Shown: in pieces, positions 1-7,682 of the stretch
How positions within the stretch are numbered: position 1 is the first letter of the stretch
How the letters are laid out: each line of letters starts with the position of its first letter
Assembly: GCF_001639145.1 (NCBI RefSeq)
Contig: NZ_LROY01000001.1
Coordinates: 684,501-748,500 of the forward strand
Direction of reading: 5' to 3'
DNA: 64,000 nucleotides
Origin: Microbulbifer sp. Q7
GTDB lineage: Bacteria; Pseudomonadota; Gammaproteobacteria; Pseudomonadales; Cellvibrionaceae
Made by a program: the position numbers and the translations under genes
The notes under the pieces: model-generated
What the model saw: only the letters and a program-made list of their open reading frames with translations
What the model was told of the DNA's origin: nothing
Database searches by the model: none

Positions 1-2
1 TC

Positions 3-134
3 GCTTTCCGCGATAGTGGGCATGTTATCGATCTTGGCGAAACGTTTATAACGCTGGTCAATGGTGCGCCGAGCGGTGATACGGAAGGGATATCTCTTGT
101 CAGCACGGCTGCTGCAGTTGCAACTTCGGAGTGA
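3..134 (+). CDS. C-terminal fragment of an unidentified protein
   Basis: An open frame runs in from the left edge and encodes the last 43 residues of a protein, stopping at TGA 132-134. The tail is rich in Ala, Ser and Gly and ends in ATSE; I recognise no domain in it. The Shine-Dalgarno of the next gene overlaps the end of this frame and the strand is the same, so it is probably the upstream member of the same polysaccharide or glycan operon. Identity needs the sequence to the left. Confidence 0.45.
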   Translation, partial: AFRDSGHVIDLGETFITLVNGAPSGDTEGISLVSTAAAVATSE

Positions 135-139
135 GGCCG

Positions 140-1069
140 GTGGAAGACGTTGCGGTCATTTTGCCGGTCTACAATGCGGGGCATTATCTGGATGCTGCGA
201 TGCAGAGTGTTCTCAGCCAGACACATGCGGATTTCACGTTCTGTATCATTGATGACGGGTCCACTGATGGAAGCCGTAGCGTGCTGGAGAGGTATGCCGC
301 GAAAGACTCTCGCATCCGGTTCCGTTCACGTGAAAATAGAGGGTTGATTGACACCCTCAACGAGTTGGCGGAAATGACCGGCGCAAGTTATCTGATTCGG
401 ATGGATGCAGATGATATCTGTGAACCCCAGCGCTTCGCCGAGCTTGTTGAGTTTATGCAGAAGAATGATGACTGCGTAGCGTGTGGAAGTGAGGTTCTAC
501 TTATTGATCCCTGTGATCGCCCACTGCGAAAAATGGGTGAAAAATGGATGCATGAAAAGATTGATGCCGCACACCTCGCTGGGGCAGGTGGTGCCATTAT
601 TCACCCTGCAAGCATCATACGCGCGAGCGCCTTCAAAACGGTGGGTGGCTATAGAAAAAAATACACGCACGCGGAAGATATCGATCTTTTTCTCAGACTG
701 GCGGAGCTCGGCCGACTTGCCAATCTACCGTTAACGTTGCTTCGTTACCGGCAGCACTTCAGTAGCATTGGGTATTCGAACAGGTTGCAACAACGGCGCT
801 CGACACTCAATGCAATCCAGGATGCATATACACGAAGGGGTATTGCGGACGCTATCGTGTATGAGCCTGAGGATGCAGAGCCTGTTACCGAGCGGATGGT
901 GTTTTCAAAGTGGGCATGGTGGGCGTTGTCTGCCGGCCATTTGGCAACTGCCCGACATTATACGGCAAGGGTACTTGCCGGAAATATACTCTCACGGGAT
1001 GCGTGGAAGCTTCTCGCATGTGTCCTCAGGGGGTCGGTAAAGTCGACGCATGATCGTGCACTTGGGTGA
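140..1069 (+). CDS. Family 2 glycosyltransferase
   Basis: Cytoplasmic or membrane-associated GT-A transferase that moves a sugar from a nucleotide donor, probably for surface polysaccharide. The N-terminus has the GT2 signatures VILPVYNAG, IDDGSTDGS and the metal-binding MDADD, followed by GGYRKKYTHAEDIDLFLR, which holds the usual ED acceptor motif. About 310 residues, normal for a soluble GT2; no membrane helix is seen. Start: GTG at 131 is possible, but GTG at 140 has GGAG (128-131) eight bases upstream, so I prefer 140. Either way the gene abuts the preceding stop. Acceptor and donor cannot be read from sequence. Confidence 0.85.
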   Translation: MEDVAVILPVYNAGHYLDAAMQSVLSQTHADFTFCIIDDGSTDGSRSVLERYAAKDSRIRFRSRENRGLIDTLNELAEMTGASYLIRMDADDICEPQRFAELVEFMQKNDDCVACGSEVLLIDPCDRPLRKMGEKWMHEKIDAAHLAGAGGAIIHPASIIRASAFKTVGGYRKKYTHAEDIDLFLRLAELGRLANLPLTLLRYRQHFSSIGYSNRLQQRRSTLNAIQDAYTRRGIADAIVYEPEDAEPVTERMVFSKWAWWALSAGHLATARHYTARVLAGNILSRDAWKLLACVLRGSVKSTHDRALG

Positions 1070-1095
1070 ACAGGGTAGGTCATAAATTTTGATGT

Positions 1096-1122
1096 CCCCT
1101 CATTAGCCAAAGGCTAATGGGG
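1096..1122. other. Intergenic hairpin
   Basis: Perfect 8-bp arms CATTAGCC and GGCTAATG around AAA, extended by C/G runs on each side. It lies between two same-strand genes and is not followed by a T-run, so it may be a weak attenuator or an mRNA-stability hairpin rather than a classical terminator. Confidence 0.4.
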
Positions 1123-1138
1123 CTCAAGGAAGGCAAAT

Positions 1139-2158
1139 ATGCGAGGCAGGAAAGTTATGATCGGTATTCTGGTTGTTTATTACCTGGACCCAGAAGAAGA
1201 GTGGGTAATTCAGGAGCATTTTCGTAGGTTAGAGGCGTGTTACAAAAACCAGTTTAAAATCTATGCGGCGTTCAACCGGTTAGCCCCAGAGTTGCGGCAC
1301 TACCTCTCCGAAAGGGAGTATCTCCAGCCGGTACCTGTGGAGGGAACCGATCTCCGGGGGAGCCTGGAGCATATCTGGTATCTCGATCAGCTAAAATCTG
1401 TCGCACTGGATGATGGCTGCGACTACATCTGTACACTGGATGTCGACAGTTGGCCTATCTCATGGGACGTTTTTGATCGCGCGTTGGCATTACTCAAAGA
1501 GCACAACGTGGAGTTGATGGCGATTCAGAGGGAGGAAAACGGTGATACCTATTTGCCGCATCCCTCGTTCATATTTGCGTCCGCACAGCTTTACCGCCAT
1601 GCGGATTTGCGCTTTGGTGAGCCTATGGAGGAGGCTGATGCAGTTGAGTTTGCGCAGTTTTCTGAGGCAACAAAGCAGCCGTTTGATACGGGTATAGGCG
1701 TGGGCTACAAGCTTTGGAAGCGTGGGGTACCCTGGTTGAAGCTGCTGCGTTCCAACGCTGTGGAATATCACTTCCTGATGGGTGGTGTATACGGCGGCTT
1801 GATTTTCCATATGGGTTCCTCTTCGCGTGTAAAGAGGTTCAGAGCAGAAGGCAGGCATTGGACCAAGAAATTCGGCGAATGGCTTGGTCGGATTCCGCTG
1901 CTTTCAAGGCAGGCAAAGCGTATTGTGTTCTGGCTGGAGAAAATTTTTCCTGACAGGATTGCGAAGCGGAATGCGTGGTTATACCGGACTATTCGACAGG
2001 ACTTGATAAAAAATCCCGCAAGTTTCTATGATGAGCTTCAGGGAATACCCGGGTCCCCAGATGCAGGGGCCACCCGCGATAATGCGGCTCGTCGGGTCAT
2101 CCAGAGATCCAAGTCGACCGCGAAGCGATCGACGAGCTCTCTGGAGCGGGTAAGCTAA
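1139..2158 (+). CDS. Putative GT-A-like glycosyltransferase of unknown family
   Basis: Protein of 339 residues with an apparent nucleotide-sugar transferase fold: a hydrophobic strand at the start (IGILVVYYL), then TLDVDSW near residues 100-107, which looks like the DxD metal-binding motif. No signal peptide or clear membrane segment; the C-terminal 30 residues are Ser/Arg-rich and low in complexity. It follows a GT2 gene on the same strand, so a role in glycan assembly is likely. Two starts are plausible: ATG 1139 (AGGAAGG upstream) and ATG 1157 (AGGAAAG upstream), the latter giving the cleaner MIGILVV start. The family call is inference from one motif and context. Confidence 0.65.
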   Translation: MRGRKVMIGILVVYYLDPEEEWVIQEHFRRLEACYKNQFKIYAAFNRLAPELRHYLSEREYLQPVPVEGTDLRGSLEHIWYLDQLKSVALDDGCDYICTLDVDSWPISWDVFDRALALLKEHNVELMAIQREENGDTYLPHPSFIFASAQLYRHADLRFGEPMEEADAVEFAQFSEATKQPFDTGIGVGYKLWKRGVPWLKLLRSNAVEYHFLMGGVYGGLIFHMGSSSRVKRFRAEGRHWTKKFGEWLGRIPLLSRQAKRIVFWLEKIFPDRIAKRNAWLYRTIRQDLIKNPASFYDELQGIPGSPDAGATRDNAARRVIQRSKSTAKRSTSSLERVS

Positions 2159-2173
2159 GCGCGCTCTTCAGTG

Positions 2174-3640
2174 TCAATGCTTCGGTTTCTCCGGCCGATA
2201 GACCCCAACGTTGCGATACCCTTCATCCAGCAGGTGCGATGCATGCAGTTGGCTCATTACGCCGCGATCGCAATACAGTAGATAGTGCTTTTCCTTGTCC
2301 AGTTTCTGGAAGGCCGTGCTGAGGCGGAAGAACGGAATGGTCTCCACCGCGGTGTCTTCCAGTTCCAGGGGGTTCACTTCCTCTTCTGTGGGGTGGCGGA
2401 TATCGATGACGATGGCATCGCCCGGTTCGGTAACAATATTTACCGGCGGTGCATCTTCACCCAGATCTTGCATTACTTCGTCGATGTTCTGCATCACGCG
2501 GTTGCCGATAGCGCGATCGAGCACCGTGAAGTCGAAGCGGGTTTCCTCGTGCTCCACCTTCTCCATTTTTGCCCGCGTGGTGGGCTTCACGGAAATTACC
2601 CCGCAGTACTCCGGCATGTTCGCTGCAAACTCTTCTGTGCCGATGGCGCGAGCGGTGCGAATGATGTCGGTTTTGTCGGAGGTAATCAGTGGGCGCAGCA
2701 CCAGCGTATCGGTAACACTGTCGATGACCGATAGGTTTTTCAGGGTTTGGCTGGAAACCTGGGCAATGGCCTCGCCGGTCACCACTGCGTCCACGTCCAG
2801 TTCCTTGGCAACCACCGAGGCGGCGCGTAGCATCATGCGTTTCAGGGTGACACCCATATAGGAGTCATCGACCTGTTCGAGTATTTCAGCAACCACCTCG
2901 TCGAACGGTACGGTGATGAATTTTACCCGATGGGAAGCGCCGTATTTTTCCCACAGGTAAAAGGCGACTTCCTTGACGCCCAGCTCATGCTGGCGGCCGC
3001 CCAGGTTGAAGAACAGGAAGTGGGTGCGAATGCCGCGCTTCATGGTCAGGTAACTGGCAACCGTGGAATCGAAGCCACCGGAAACCAGCGATAGCACCGG
3101 ATCCTGGGTGCCCAGCGGGAAACCGCCCAGACCCTGATGCAGTTCCTCGATCACGTTGAGTTTGTCGTGGCGGGCTTCCAGTTTTACGGTGACATCGGGA
3201 TTTTTCAGTTTCACCCCGATGGCATCGGTGTTTTTGTTCAGCCCGCCGCCCACGTACTGCTCCACATCGAGTGACTGGAAATCGTGTTTACCGGTCCGCT
3301 TGACGCGCACACAAAAGGTCTTGCCCGCCAGTTGCGGTCCCCAGATCGGGAGGGTCTTCTGGTAGATGTCGTCCAGATCGCCGAGGGGAAACTGCTGCAC
3401 CCGGGCAAAATTTGCGATGCCTGGAGTGTGCGCCAGTACCTCTTCAATGCGCTCGGAAAGGTGGGATACTGCATCCGGTGCAATCACGTCGATTTTTTCC
3501 CAGTCCTTGAGCACCTTGATGCGGTCATCCAGCTGCCGCATCAGTTTGCGCAGGTTGTCGGCGAGCTGCCGCGACATGCGCTTGCGCACGGGATTGCTTT
3601 TGATGGTGATCTCTGGGAAAAACTTGACGACAAAGTGCAT
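2174..3640 (-). CDS. thiI: tRNA 4-thiouridine sulfurtransferase ThiI, with rhodanese domain
   Basis: Makes 4-thiouridine at tRNA position 8 and, in many bacteria, passes sulfur to ThiS for thiamine thiazole. The 488 residues match the long enteric type: N-terminal ferredoxin-like and THUMP domains (about 1-165), adenylation PP-loop SGGFDST at 187-193, a conserved Cys at 346 in PEYCGV, and a C-terminal rhodanese domain with persulfide Cys457 in LLYCDRG. Both sulfur-relay cysteines (E. coli 344 and 456) are therefore present. It converges on the upstream glycosyltransferase gene with a 15-base gap and diverges from glnA. A TATAAT box lies on the minus strand at 3713-3718, about 73 bases before the start. 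Confidence 0.97.
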   Translation of the reverse strand: MHFVVKFFPEITIKSNPVRKRMSRQLADNLRKLMRQLDDRIKVLKDWEKIDVIAPDAVSHLSERIEEVLAHTPGIANFARVQQFPLGDLDDIYQKTLPIWGPQLAGKTFCVRVKRTGKHDFQSLDVEQYVGGGLNKNTDAIGVKLKNPDVTVKLEARHDKLNVIEELHQGLGGFPLGTQDPVLSLVSGGFDSTVASYLTMKRGIRTHFLFFNLGGRQHELGVKEVAFYLWEKYGASHRVKFITVPFDEVVAEILEQVDDSYMGVTLKRMMLRAASVVAKELDVDAVVTGEAIAQVSSQTLKNLSVIDSVTDTLVLRPLITSDKTDIIRTARAIGTEEFAANMPEYCGVISVKPTTRAKMEKVEHEETRFDFTVLDRAIGNRVMQNIDEVMQDLGEDAPPVNIVTEPGDAIVIDIRHPTEEEVNPLELEDTAVETIPFFRLSTAFQKLDKEKHYLLYCDRGVMSQLHASHLLDEGYRNVGVYRPEKPKH

Positions 3641-3743
3641 GGGAGTGTGCCGGAACCGCGGTTGAATGTGAGGCCAGGAAAGGAGTTATAGCCTTTCCGG
3701 CAAAGGTGGCGAATTATAAACTCGCTATCCGGATTTTGCTTGC

Positions 3744-3760
3744 GGCACCAGTTTGGTGCT
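3744..3760. promoter_or_regulatory. NtrC binding site 1 upstream of glnA
   Basis: GCACC-AGTTT-GGTGC at 3745-3759, a perfect dyad matching the NtrC consensus TGCACC-N5-GGTGCA except at the outermost base on each side. Its centre (3752) lies about 190 bases upstream of the predicted transcription start, a normal enhancer distance. Confidence 0.8.
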
Positions 3761-3774
3761 TGCGGTGACCTGAT

Positions 3775-3791
3775 GGCCCCAAATTGGTGCA
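3775..3791. promoter_or_regulatory. NtrC binding site 2 upstream of glnA
   Basis: GGCCCC-AAATT-GGTGCA: the right half-site is perfect and the left half is degenerate. It is centred at 3783, 31 bases (three helical turns) from site 1, so dimers on both would lie on the same DNA face, as in enteric glnA enhancers. Confidence 0.65.
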
Positions 3792-3805
3792 TTCCTGTGT
3801 TGGCG

Positions 3806-3822
3806 GGCACCAATATTGTGAC
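3806..3822. promoter_or_regulatory. NtrC binding site 3 upstream of glnA
   Basis: GGCACC-AATAT-TGTGAC: the left half is near-consensus and the right half is degenerate. The centre at 3814 is again exactly 31 bases from site 2. The even phasing is the main reason to accept this weaker match. Confidence 0.5.
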
Positions 3823-3918
3823 TATCGTGAGGGTTCACTGCTGGTTAATCGCCGAGAACCCGTGGTTGCCACCGGATTTCGTGGGCCCGAGGCCGCCTTA
3901 TGCCGGTTTGCCCCAATT

Positions 3919-3934
3919 TGGCACACTCCTTGCT
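3919..3934 (+). promoter_or_regulatory. Sigma-54 promoter of glnA
   Basis: TGGCAC-ACTCC-TTGCT matches the -24/-12 consensus TGGCAC-N5-TTGCW exactly, with GG and GC separated by 10 bases. Transcription should start near 3945, giving a leader of about 55 bases before the ATG at 4001. A degenerate NtrC-like dyad (3909-3925) overlaps the -24 element and could be a low-affinity governor site. Confidence 0.9.
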
Positions 3935-4000
3935 TTTACTGTTGCCACAAGACAACGCGAATTGGCGCGAAACATAATTTTTCATTCTTGGAGGACTGCA

Positions 4001-5407
4001 ATGTCAGCGAAAACGCTCGGACTGATCAAAGAGAGCGAAGCCAAATGGGTAGACCTGCGCTTCACCGATACCAAAGGTAAGGAACAACACGTTTCTCTTC
4101 CGTCCAAGGAAGTTGACGGCGAGTTCTTCGAAGAAGGCAAGATGTTCGACGGTTCCTCCATCGCAGGTTGGAAGGGTATCAACGAATCCGACATGATCCT
4201 GATGCCGGACGATGAAACCTCTTTCCTGGACCCCTTCACCGATGAAGCGACTGTAATCATTCGCTGTAACATCGTTGACCCGATCACCGGTCAGGGCTAC
4301 GAGCGCGACCCGCGTTCCATCGCACTGCGCGCTGAGGAATACCTGAAGTCCACCGGTTACGGCGACACCGCGCTGTTCGGTCCGGAGCCCGAGTTCTTCG
4401 TATTCGACGACATCACCTGGGGTGCCGAAATGGGCGGCGCCTTCTACAAGATCAACTCTGAAGAAGCAGCCTGGTCTTCCGGTGCCTCTTTCACTGACGG
4501 CAACATGGGCCACCGCCCGGGCGTGAAAGGCGGTTACTTCCCGGTTCCGCCGGTCGACTCCCTGCACGACATCCGTGCTGCCATGTGTTCCGCCATGGAA
4601 GCCATGGGCCTGGAAATCGAAGTGCACCACCACGAAGTGGGTACTGCGGGCCAGTGTGAAATCGGCGTTGGCGCCAACACCCTGACCAAGAAAGCGGACG
4701 AAGTACAGATCCTGAAGTACGCGGTACACAACGTAGCCCACGCTTACGGCAAAACCGCTACCTTCATGCCCAAGCCGCTGGTGGGTGACAACGGTTCCGG
4801 TATGCACGTGCACCAGTCCTTCAGCAAGGATGGCGTGAACCAGTTCGCCGGTGACGCCTATGCTGGCCTGTCTGAAACTGCCCTGTTCTACATCGGCGGT
4901 ATCATCAAGCACGCGCGCGCCCTGAACGCGATCTGTAACTCTTCCACCAACTCCTACAAGCGTCTGGTTCCGGGCTTCGAAGCGCCGGTTATCCTGGCCT
5001 ACTCTGCGCGCAACCGCTCTGCGTCTATCCGCATTCCGTTCGTGCCGAGCCCGAAAGGCAAGCGCATCGAGACTCGCTTCCCGGATCCGACCGCCAACCC
5101 GTACCTGGCCTTCGCAGCCCTGCTGATGGCTGGCCTCGACGGCGTGAAGAACAAGATCCACCCGGGCGACGCAGCCGACAAGGACCTGTACGACCTGCCG
5201 GCGGAAGAGCTGGCCGAGTACCCGACCGTGGCTTCCAGCCTGGAGCAGGCCCTGGACGCACTGGATCAGGACCGCGCCTTCCTGACCGAAGGTGGCGTAT
5301 TCACCGACGACGCTATCGATGCGTTCATCGAGCTGAAGCGCGAAGAAGTACAGCGTGTGAACATGACCACTCACCCGGTTGAGTTCGAACTGTACTATTC
5401 AGTATAA
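4001..5407 (+). CDS. glnA: Glutamine synthetase type I
   Basis: Cytoplasmic dodecameric enzyme that joins ammonia to glutamate using ATP, the main ammonium-assimilation route. The 468 residues are the standard GSI-beta length. Visible signatures are FDGSSIAGW (start of the beta-grasp/catalytic region), GPEPEFF, the ATP-binding [12 protein letters not shown] block and the adenylylation site KDLYDLP, whose Tyr falls at residue 397 as in E. coli, so control by GlnE adenylylation is expected. The ATG at 4001 is set by GGAGG at 3990-3994. Transcription is from the sigma-54 promoter at 3919 with NtrC sites upstream. Followed by a strong terminator at 5541 and then a DUF4124 gene and ntrBC. Confidence 0.98.
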   Translation: MSAKTLGLIKESEAKWVDLRFTDTKGKEQHVSLPSKEVDGEFFEEGKMFDGSSIAGWKGINESDMILMPDDETSFLDPFTDEATVIIRCNIVDPITGQGYERDPRSIALRAEEYLKSTGYGDTALFGPEPEFFVFDDITWGAEMGGAFYKINSEEAAWSSGASFTDGNMGHRPGVKGGYFPVPPVDSLHDIRAAMCSAMEAMGLEIEVHHHEVGTAGQCEIGVGANTLTKKADEVQILKYAVHNVAHAYGKTATFMPKPLVGDNGSGMHVHQSFSKDGVNQFAGDAYAGLSETALFYIGGIIKHARALNAICNSSTNSYKRLVPGFEAPVILAYSARNRSASIRIPFVPSPKGKRIETRFPDPTANPYLAFAALLMAGLDGVKNKIHPGDAADKDLYDLPAEELAEYPTVASSLEQALDALDQDRAFLTEGGVFTDDAIDAFIELKREEVQRVNMTTHPVEFELYYSV

Positions 5408-5540
5408 AGATCAGTATAAAGACGCCGCAGGCGCCTCCTTTTAAAATCCTATTTGGGGTTAAAACGGAGTATCATCGGAGCGCCGCCGCCGGCCCATGCA
5501 TCTGCAAGGTCTGGTGAGAACGGTGCAAAGATGACGAGAA

Positions 5541-5570
5541 AGCCCACACCTTGCGGTGTGGGCTTTTTTT
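5541..5570 (+). terminator. Rho-independent terminator after glnA
   Basis: Ten-base-pair stem (AGCCCACACC / GGTGTGGGCT) with a TTGC loop followed by seven Ts. It separates glnA from the DUF4124-ntrBC group, so ntrBC needs its own promoter. Confidence 0.92.
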
Positions 5571-5646
5571 ATGCCGGTAGCGCAGACCGGAGTACACTAG
5601 CCTTTAACAAGCAACCTCCAACAGAATGCGAGAGGCAGGAAAGCCC

Positions 5647-6309
5647 ATGAACAGGTGGATAGCAGCGCTGGCGCTTACGCTCGCCGTGCCGGTCCTGGCG
5701 CAGCAGGACTCGGGCGCCAGCGAGAATCAGAAGGACAGCGCCCCTGGCAGTGTGTACAAGATCGTCGGCCCGGACGGCCGTATCACCTTCAGTGACAGCC
5801 CACCGCCGGACGGCAAGGCCGAAAAGGTGGAGATTGGTCCCATCAACGTGCAGCCCATTGCACCCCGGCAGCCCCTGCCGACACGCAGACTGTCTCCCCG
5901 CGACCGAGACGAAAACCGCGCTGGCGACGACACCGGGCCGGTGAATTTCTCGATTGTGAGCCCGGTCAATGGGGCCACCATCCCTCCGGGCCAGCGGTTT
6001 ATCGTGTTGCAGGTAGCGCTGGACCCGGTACCACGGGATGGCTACGAGTTTTTTGTGGTGGTTGACGGCCAGCGCTGGTCGGGCAGCTCCTCCGGTACCA
6101 GCCTGGATATTTCTGCGCTGGAGCGGGGGGCACATACGATACAGGCGGTGCTGCTGGGTTCCCGGGGGCAGCCACTGGCCCGCTCTCAGGCAATCGAGGT
6201 GTACGTGAAGCGTCCGGGTGGTCAGGTTCCGGACTTCCCCGCGGGTCAGGCACCGGCGATGCCCAAGGCTCAGCAGGCACCGGGTTTCACGCCCAAGCCG
6301 AAGCGGTAA
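5647..6309 (+). CDS. Secreted DUF4124 domain protein
   Basis: A 220-residue exported protein of unknown function. Signal peptide: MNRWIAALALTLAVPVLA followed by QQ. The DUF4124 core YKIVGPDGRITFSDSPP (about 36-55) matches the family pattern Y+W/V-D-x-G-x-x-x-[FY]-[ST]-D-x-P. The C-terminal half (about 100-190) looks like a beta-sandwich, with Pro-rich linkers on each side. The start at ATG 5647 is chosen over ATG 5626 because AGGAAAG precedes it and the signal peptide begins there. Genes of this family often sit between glnA and ntrB in gammaproteobacteria; the link to nitrogen control is unknown. A second DUF4124 gene lies at 16304-16738. Confidence 0.85.
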   Translation: MNRWIAALALTLAVPVLAQQDSGASENQKDSAPGSVYKIVGPDGRITFSDSPPPDGKAEKVEIGPINVQPIAPRQPLPTRRLSPRDRDENRAGDDTGPVNFSIVSPVNGATIPPGQRFIVLQVALDPVPRDGYEFFVVVDGQRWSGSSSGTSLDISALERGAHTIQAVLLGSRGQPLARSQAIEVYVKRPGGQVPDFPAGQAPAMPKAQQAPGFTPKPKR

Positions 6310-6400
6310 TCTTTCTGCGCGGGCCACCATAAGGCGTGGCCCCTCTCTTCCTCTCCCGCGAGCCCTATTCTGGGCCTCAGGCAGCGCATATTTTGATCTA

Positions 6401-6417
6401 TGCACAAATTTGGTGCA
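6401..6417. promoter_or_regulatory. NtrC binding site upstream of ntrB
   Basis: TGCACA-AATTT-GGTGCA is a near-perfect match to the NtrC dyad TGCACC-N5-GGTGCA, the best in the window. Its centre (6409) lies about 100 bases upstream of the transcription start predicted from the sigma-54-like element at 6485, the usual enhancer distance. Confidence 0.8.
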
Positions 6418-6484
6418 TCCTCTGTACTGAAATGCCGTTCCTCGAATTCTAAGCCCCGAAAGAGTCCGGTTTTTTGCGCCATTT

Positions 6485-6500
6485 TGGTTTGCTTTTTGCA
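6485..6500 (+). promoter_or_regulatory. Probable sigma-54 promoter of ntrBC
   Basis: TGGTTTG-CTTT-TTGCA keeps the invariant GG and GC 10 bases apart and a consensus TTGCA -12 box; the -24 box is degenerate after TGG. The predicted start near 6511 leaves a leader of about a dozen bases before the ATG at 6524. The match is weaker than at glnA but it is paired with an excellent NtrC site. Confidence 0.6.
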
Positions 6501-6523
6501 CTGCCATTAGGCGACCCGAAGAA

Positions 6524-7633
6524 ATGAATGAAGTCGGATCCCCCCGAATGCTCAATGATCGCCAGTTACGCCTGCTTTTCGACAACCTGACCTCGGCCGT
6601 TCTCGTGCTGGATGAGCATCTGTCCCTGCGCTACCTGAATTCGGCGGCCGAAGACCTGGTGGCGGCGTCCAGTGCGCGCTCCATTGGCTTGCCTCTGGAA
6701 GACGTGGTCCGCGAGTCTCGCTCTGCGCAGCAGGCGTTGCGCTCGGCGCTGGAAAGCGGGGAGAAGTACACCGTGCGGCGTGCGTTATGGCTGCTGCACA
6801 ACTTGGAAGAGTGCACGGTGGATTACTCGGTGACGCCGCTCACCGAGCTCGGCCTGTTATTGCTGGAGGTCCAGTCCATGGATCGCCTGCTGCGTATTGC
6901 CCGCGAGGACGCGCTGATCTCCGCCCAGGAGACCACCCGCAACCTGGTGCGGGGTATGGCGCACGAAGTGAAAAATCCACTGGGCGGCATACGCGGGGCG
7001 GCACAGTTGCTGCAAAGGGAATTGAAAGAACTGGAGCAGTCCGGTGGCGAAGATCTGGCGGAATACACCCAGATCATCATCGAAGAGGCCGATCGTCTGC
7101 GCAACCTGGTGGACCGCATGCTGGGTCCGCGTCAGCCGGTGCGATTGCAGTCGGTGAATGTGCACACGATTACCGAACGAGTGGCACAGTTAATCGAGGC
7201 GGAGTGCGATGGGGCGCTGGAGATCAAGCGCGATTACGACCCGTCGATCCCGGATATCCCTGCCGACAGCGAGCAGTTGATACAGGCGGTGCTGAATATT
7301 GCCCGCAATGCCATGCAGGCCATTGCTGAAAACGTGGGCCTCGCAGACGGAGACCTGACCATCCGCACCCGGGTGCAGCGCCAGTTTACCATCGGCCGCA
7401 GGCACTGCCCGCTGGTATGCCGTATCGATGTTGTGGACAACGGCCCGGGTATTCCGGAAGACATTCGCGAGCGCATTTTTTACCCGATGATTTCCGGCCG
7501 CGCTGAAGGCTCGGGTTTGGGGCTGTCGATATCACAGCACATCATCAATCAGCACCGCGGGCTGATCAAATGCGAGAGCCGGCCCGGACAGACAGAATTT
7601 CAGATATACCTGCCGCTGGCCAATGACGGTTGA
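6524..7633 (+). CDS. glnL: Nitrogen regulation sensor kinase/phosphatase NtrB
   Basis: Cytoplasmic histidine kinase that phosphorylates NtrC in nitrogen limitation and, with PII, dephosphorylates it in excess. 369 residues: PAS domain about 10-115, the DHp helix with phospho-acceptor His147 in GMAHEVKNPLGG, and the catalytic ATPase domain with N box (NIARNAMQA), G1 (DNGPGIP) and G2 (GSGLGLSI). No membrane helices, as expected for NtrB. The ATG at 6524 gives a normal N-terminus; ATG 6548 (MLNDRQL) is an alternative. The gene is 49 bases from ntrC on the same strand. Its own NtrC/sigma-54 signals suggest autoregulation. Confidence 0.96.
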   Translation: MNEVGSPRMLNDRQLRLLFDNLTSAVLVLDEHLSLRYLNSAAEDLVAASSARSIGLPLEDVVRESRSAQQALRSALESGEKYTVRRALWLLHNLEECTVDYSVTPLTELGLLLLEVQSMDRLLRIAREDALISAQETTRNLVRGMAHEVKNPLGGIRGAAQLLQRELKELEQSGGEDLAEYTQIIIEEADRLRNLVDRMLGPRQPVRLQSVNVHTITERVAQLIEAECDGALEIKRDYDPSIPDIPADSEQLIQAVLNIARNAMQAIAENVGLADGDLTIRTRVQRQFTIGRRHCPLVCRIDVVDNGPGIPEDIRERIFYPMISGRAEGSGLGLSISQHIINQHRGLIKCESRPGQTEFQIYLPLANDG

Positions 7634-7682
7634 GCGGCAGAGAAAAATTATTAGAACGTAATAACAGAACCGGAAAGAGATT

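Larger units (their letters stand above)
3641..4000. other. Divergent thiI/glnA control region
   Basis: This 360-base spacer has no gene of its own. From left to right it holds a possible thiI sigma-70 -10 box on the minus strand (TATAAT complement of 3713-3718), three evenly spaced NtrC-type palindromes (3745-3822), a sigma-54 promoter (3919-3934) and the glnA ribosome-binding site GGAGG (3990-3994). The glnA reading frame stays open leftwards to 3740, but that extension is promoter DNA, not protein. Confidence 0.8.

Noticed and set aside
3740..4000. N-terminal extension of GlnA
   Set aside because: The upstream open frame consists of NtrC sites and the sigma-54 promoter; GSI proteins begin at the ATG at 4001.
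4004..5374. 456-codon frame antisense to glnA
   Set aside because: Exact shadow of the glutamine synthetase gene, a product of high GC at third positions; the plus-strand gene is unambiguous.
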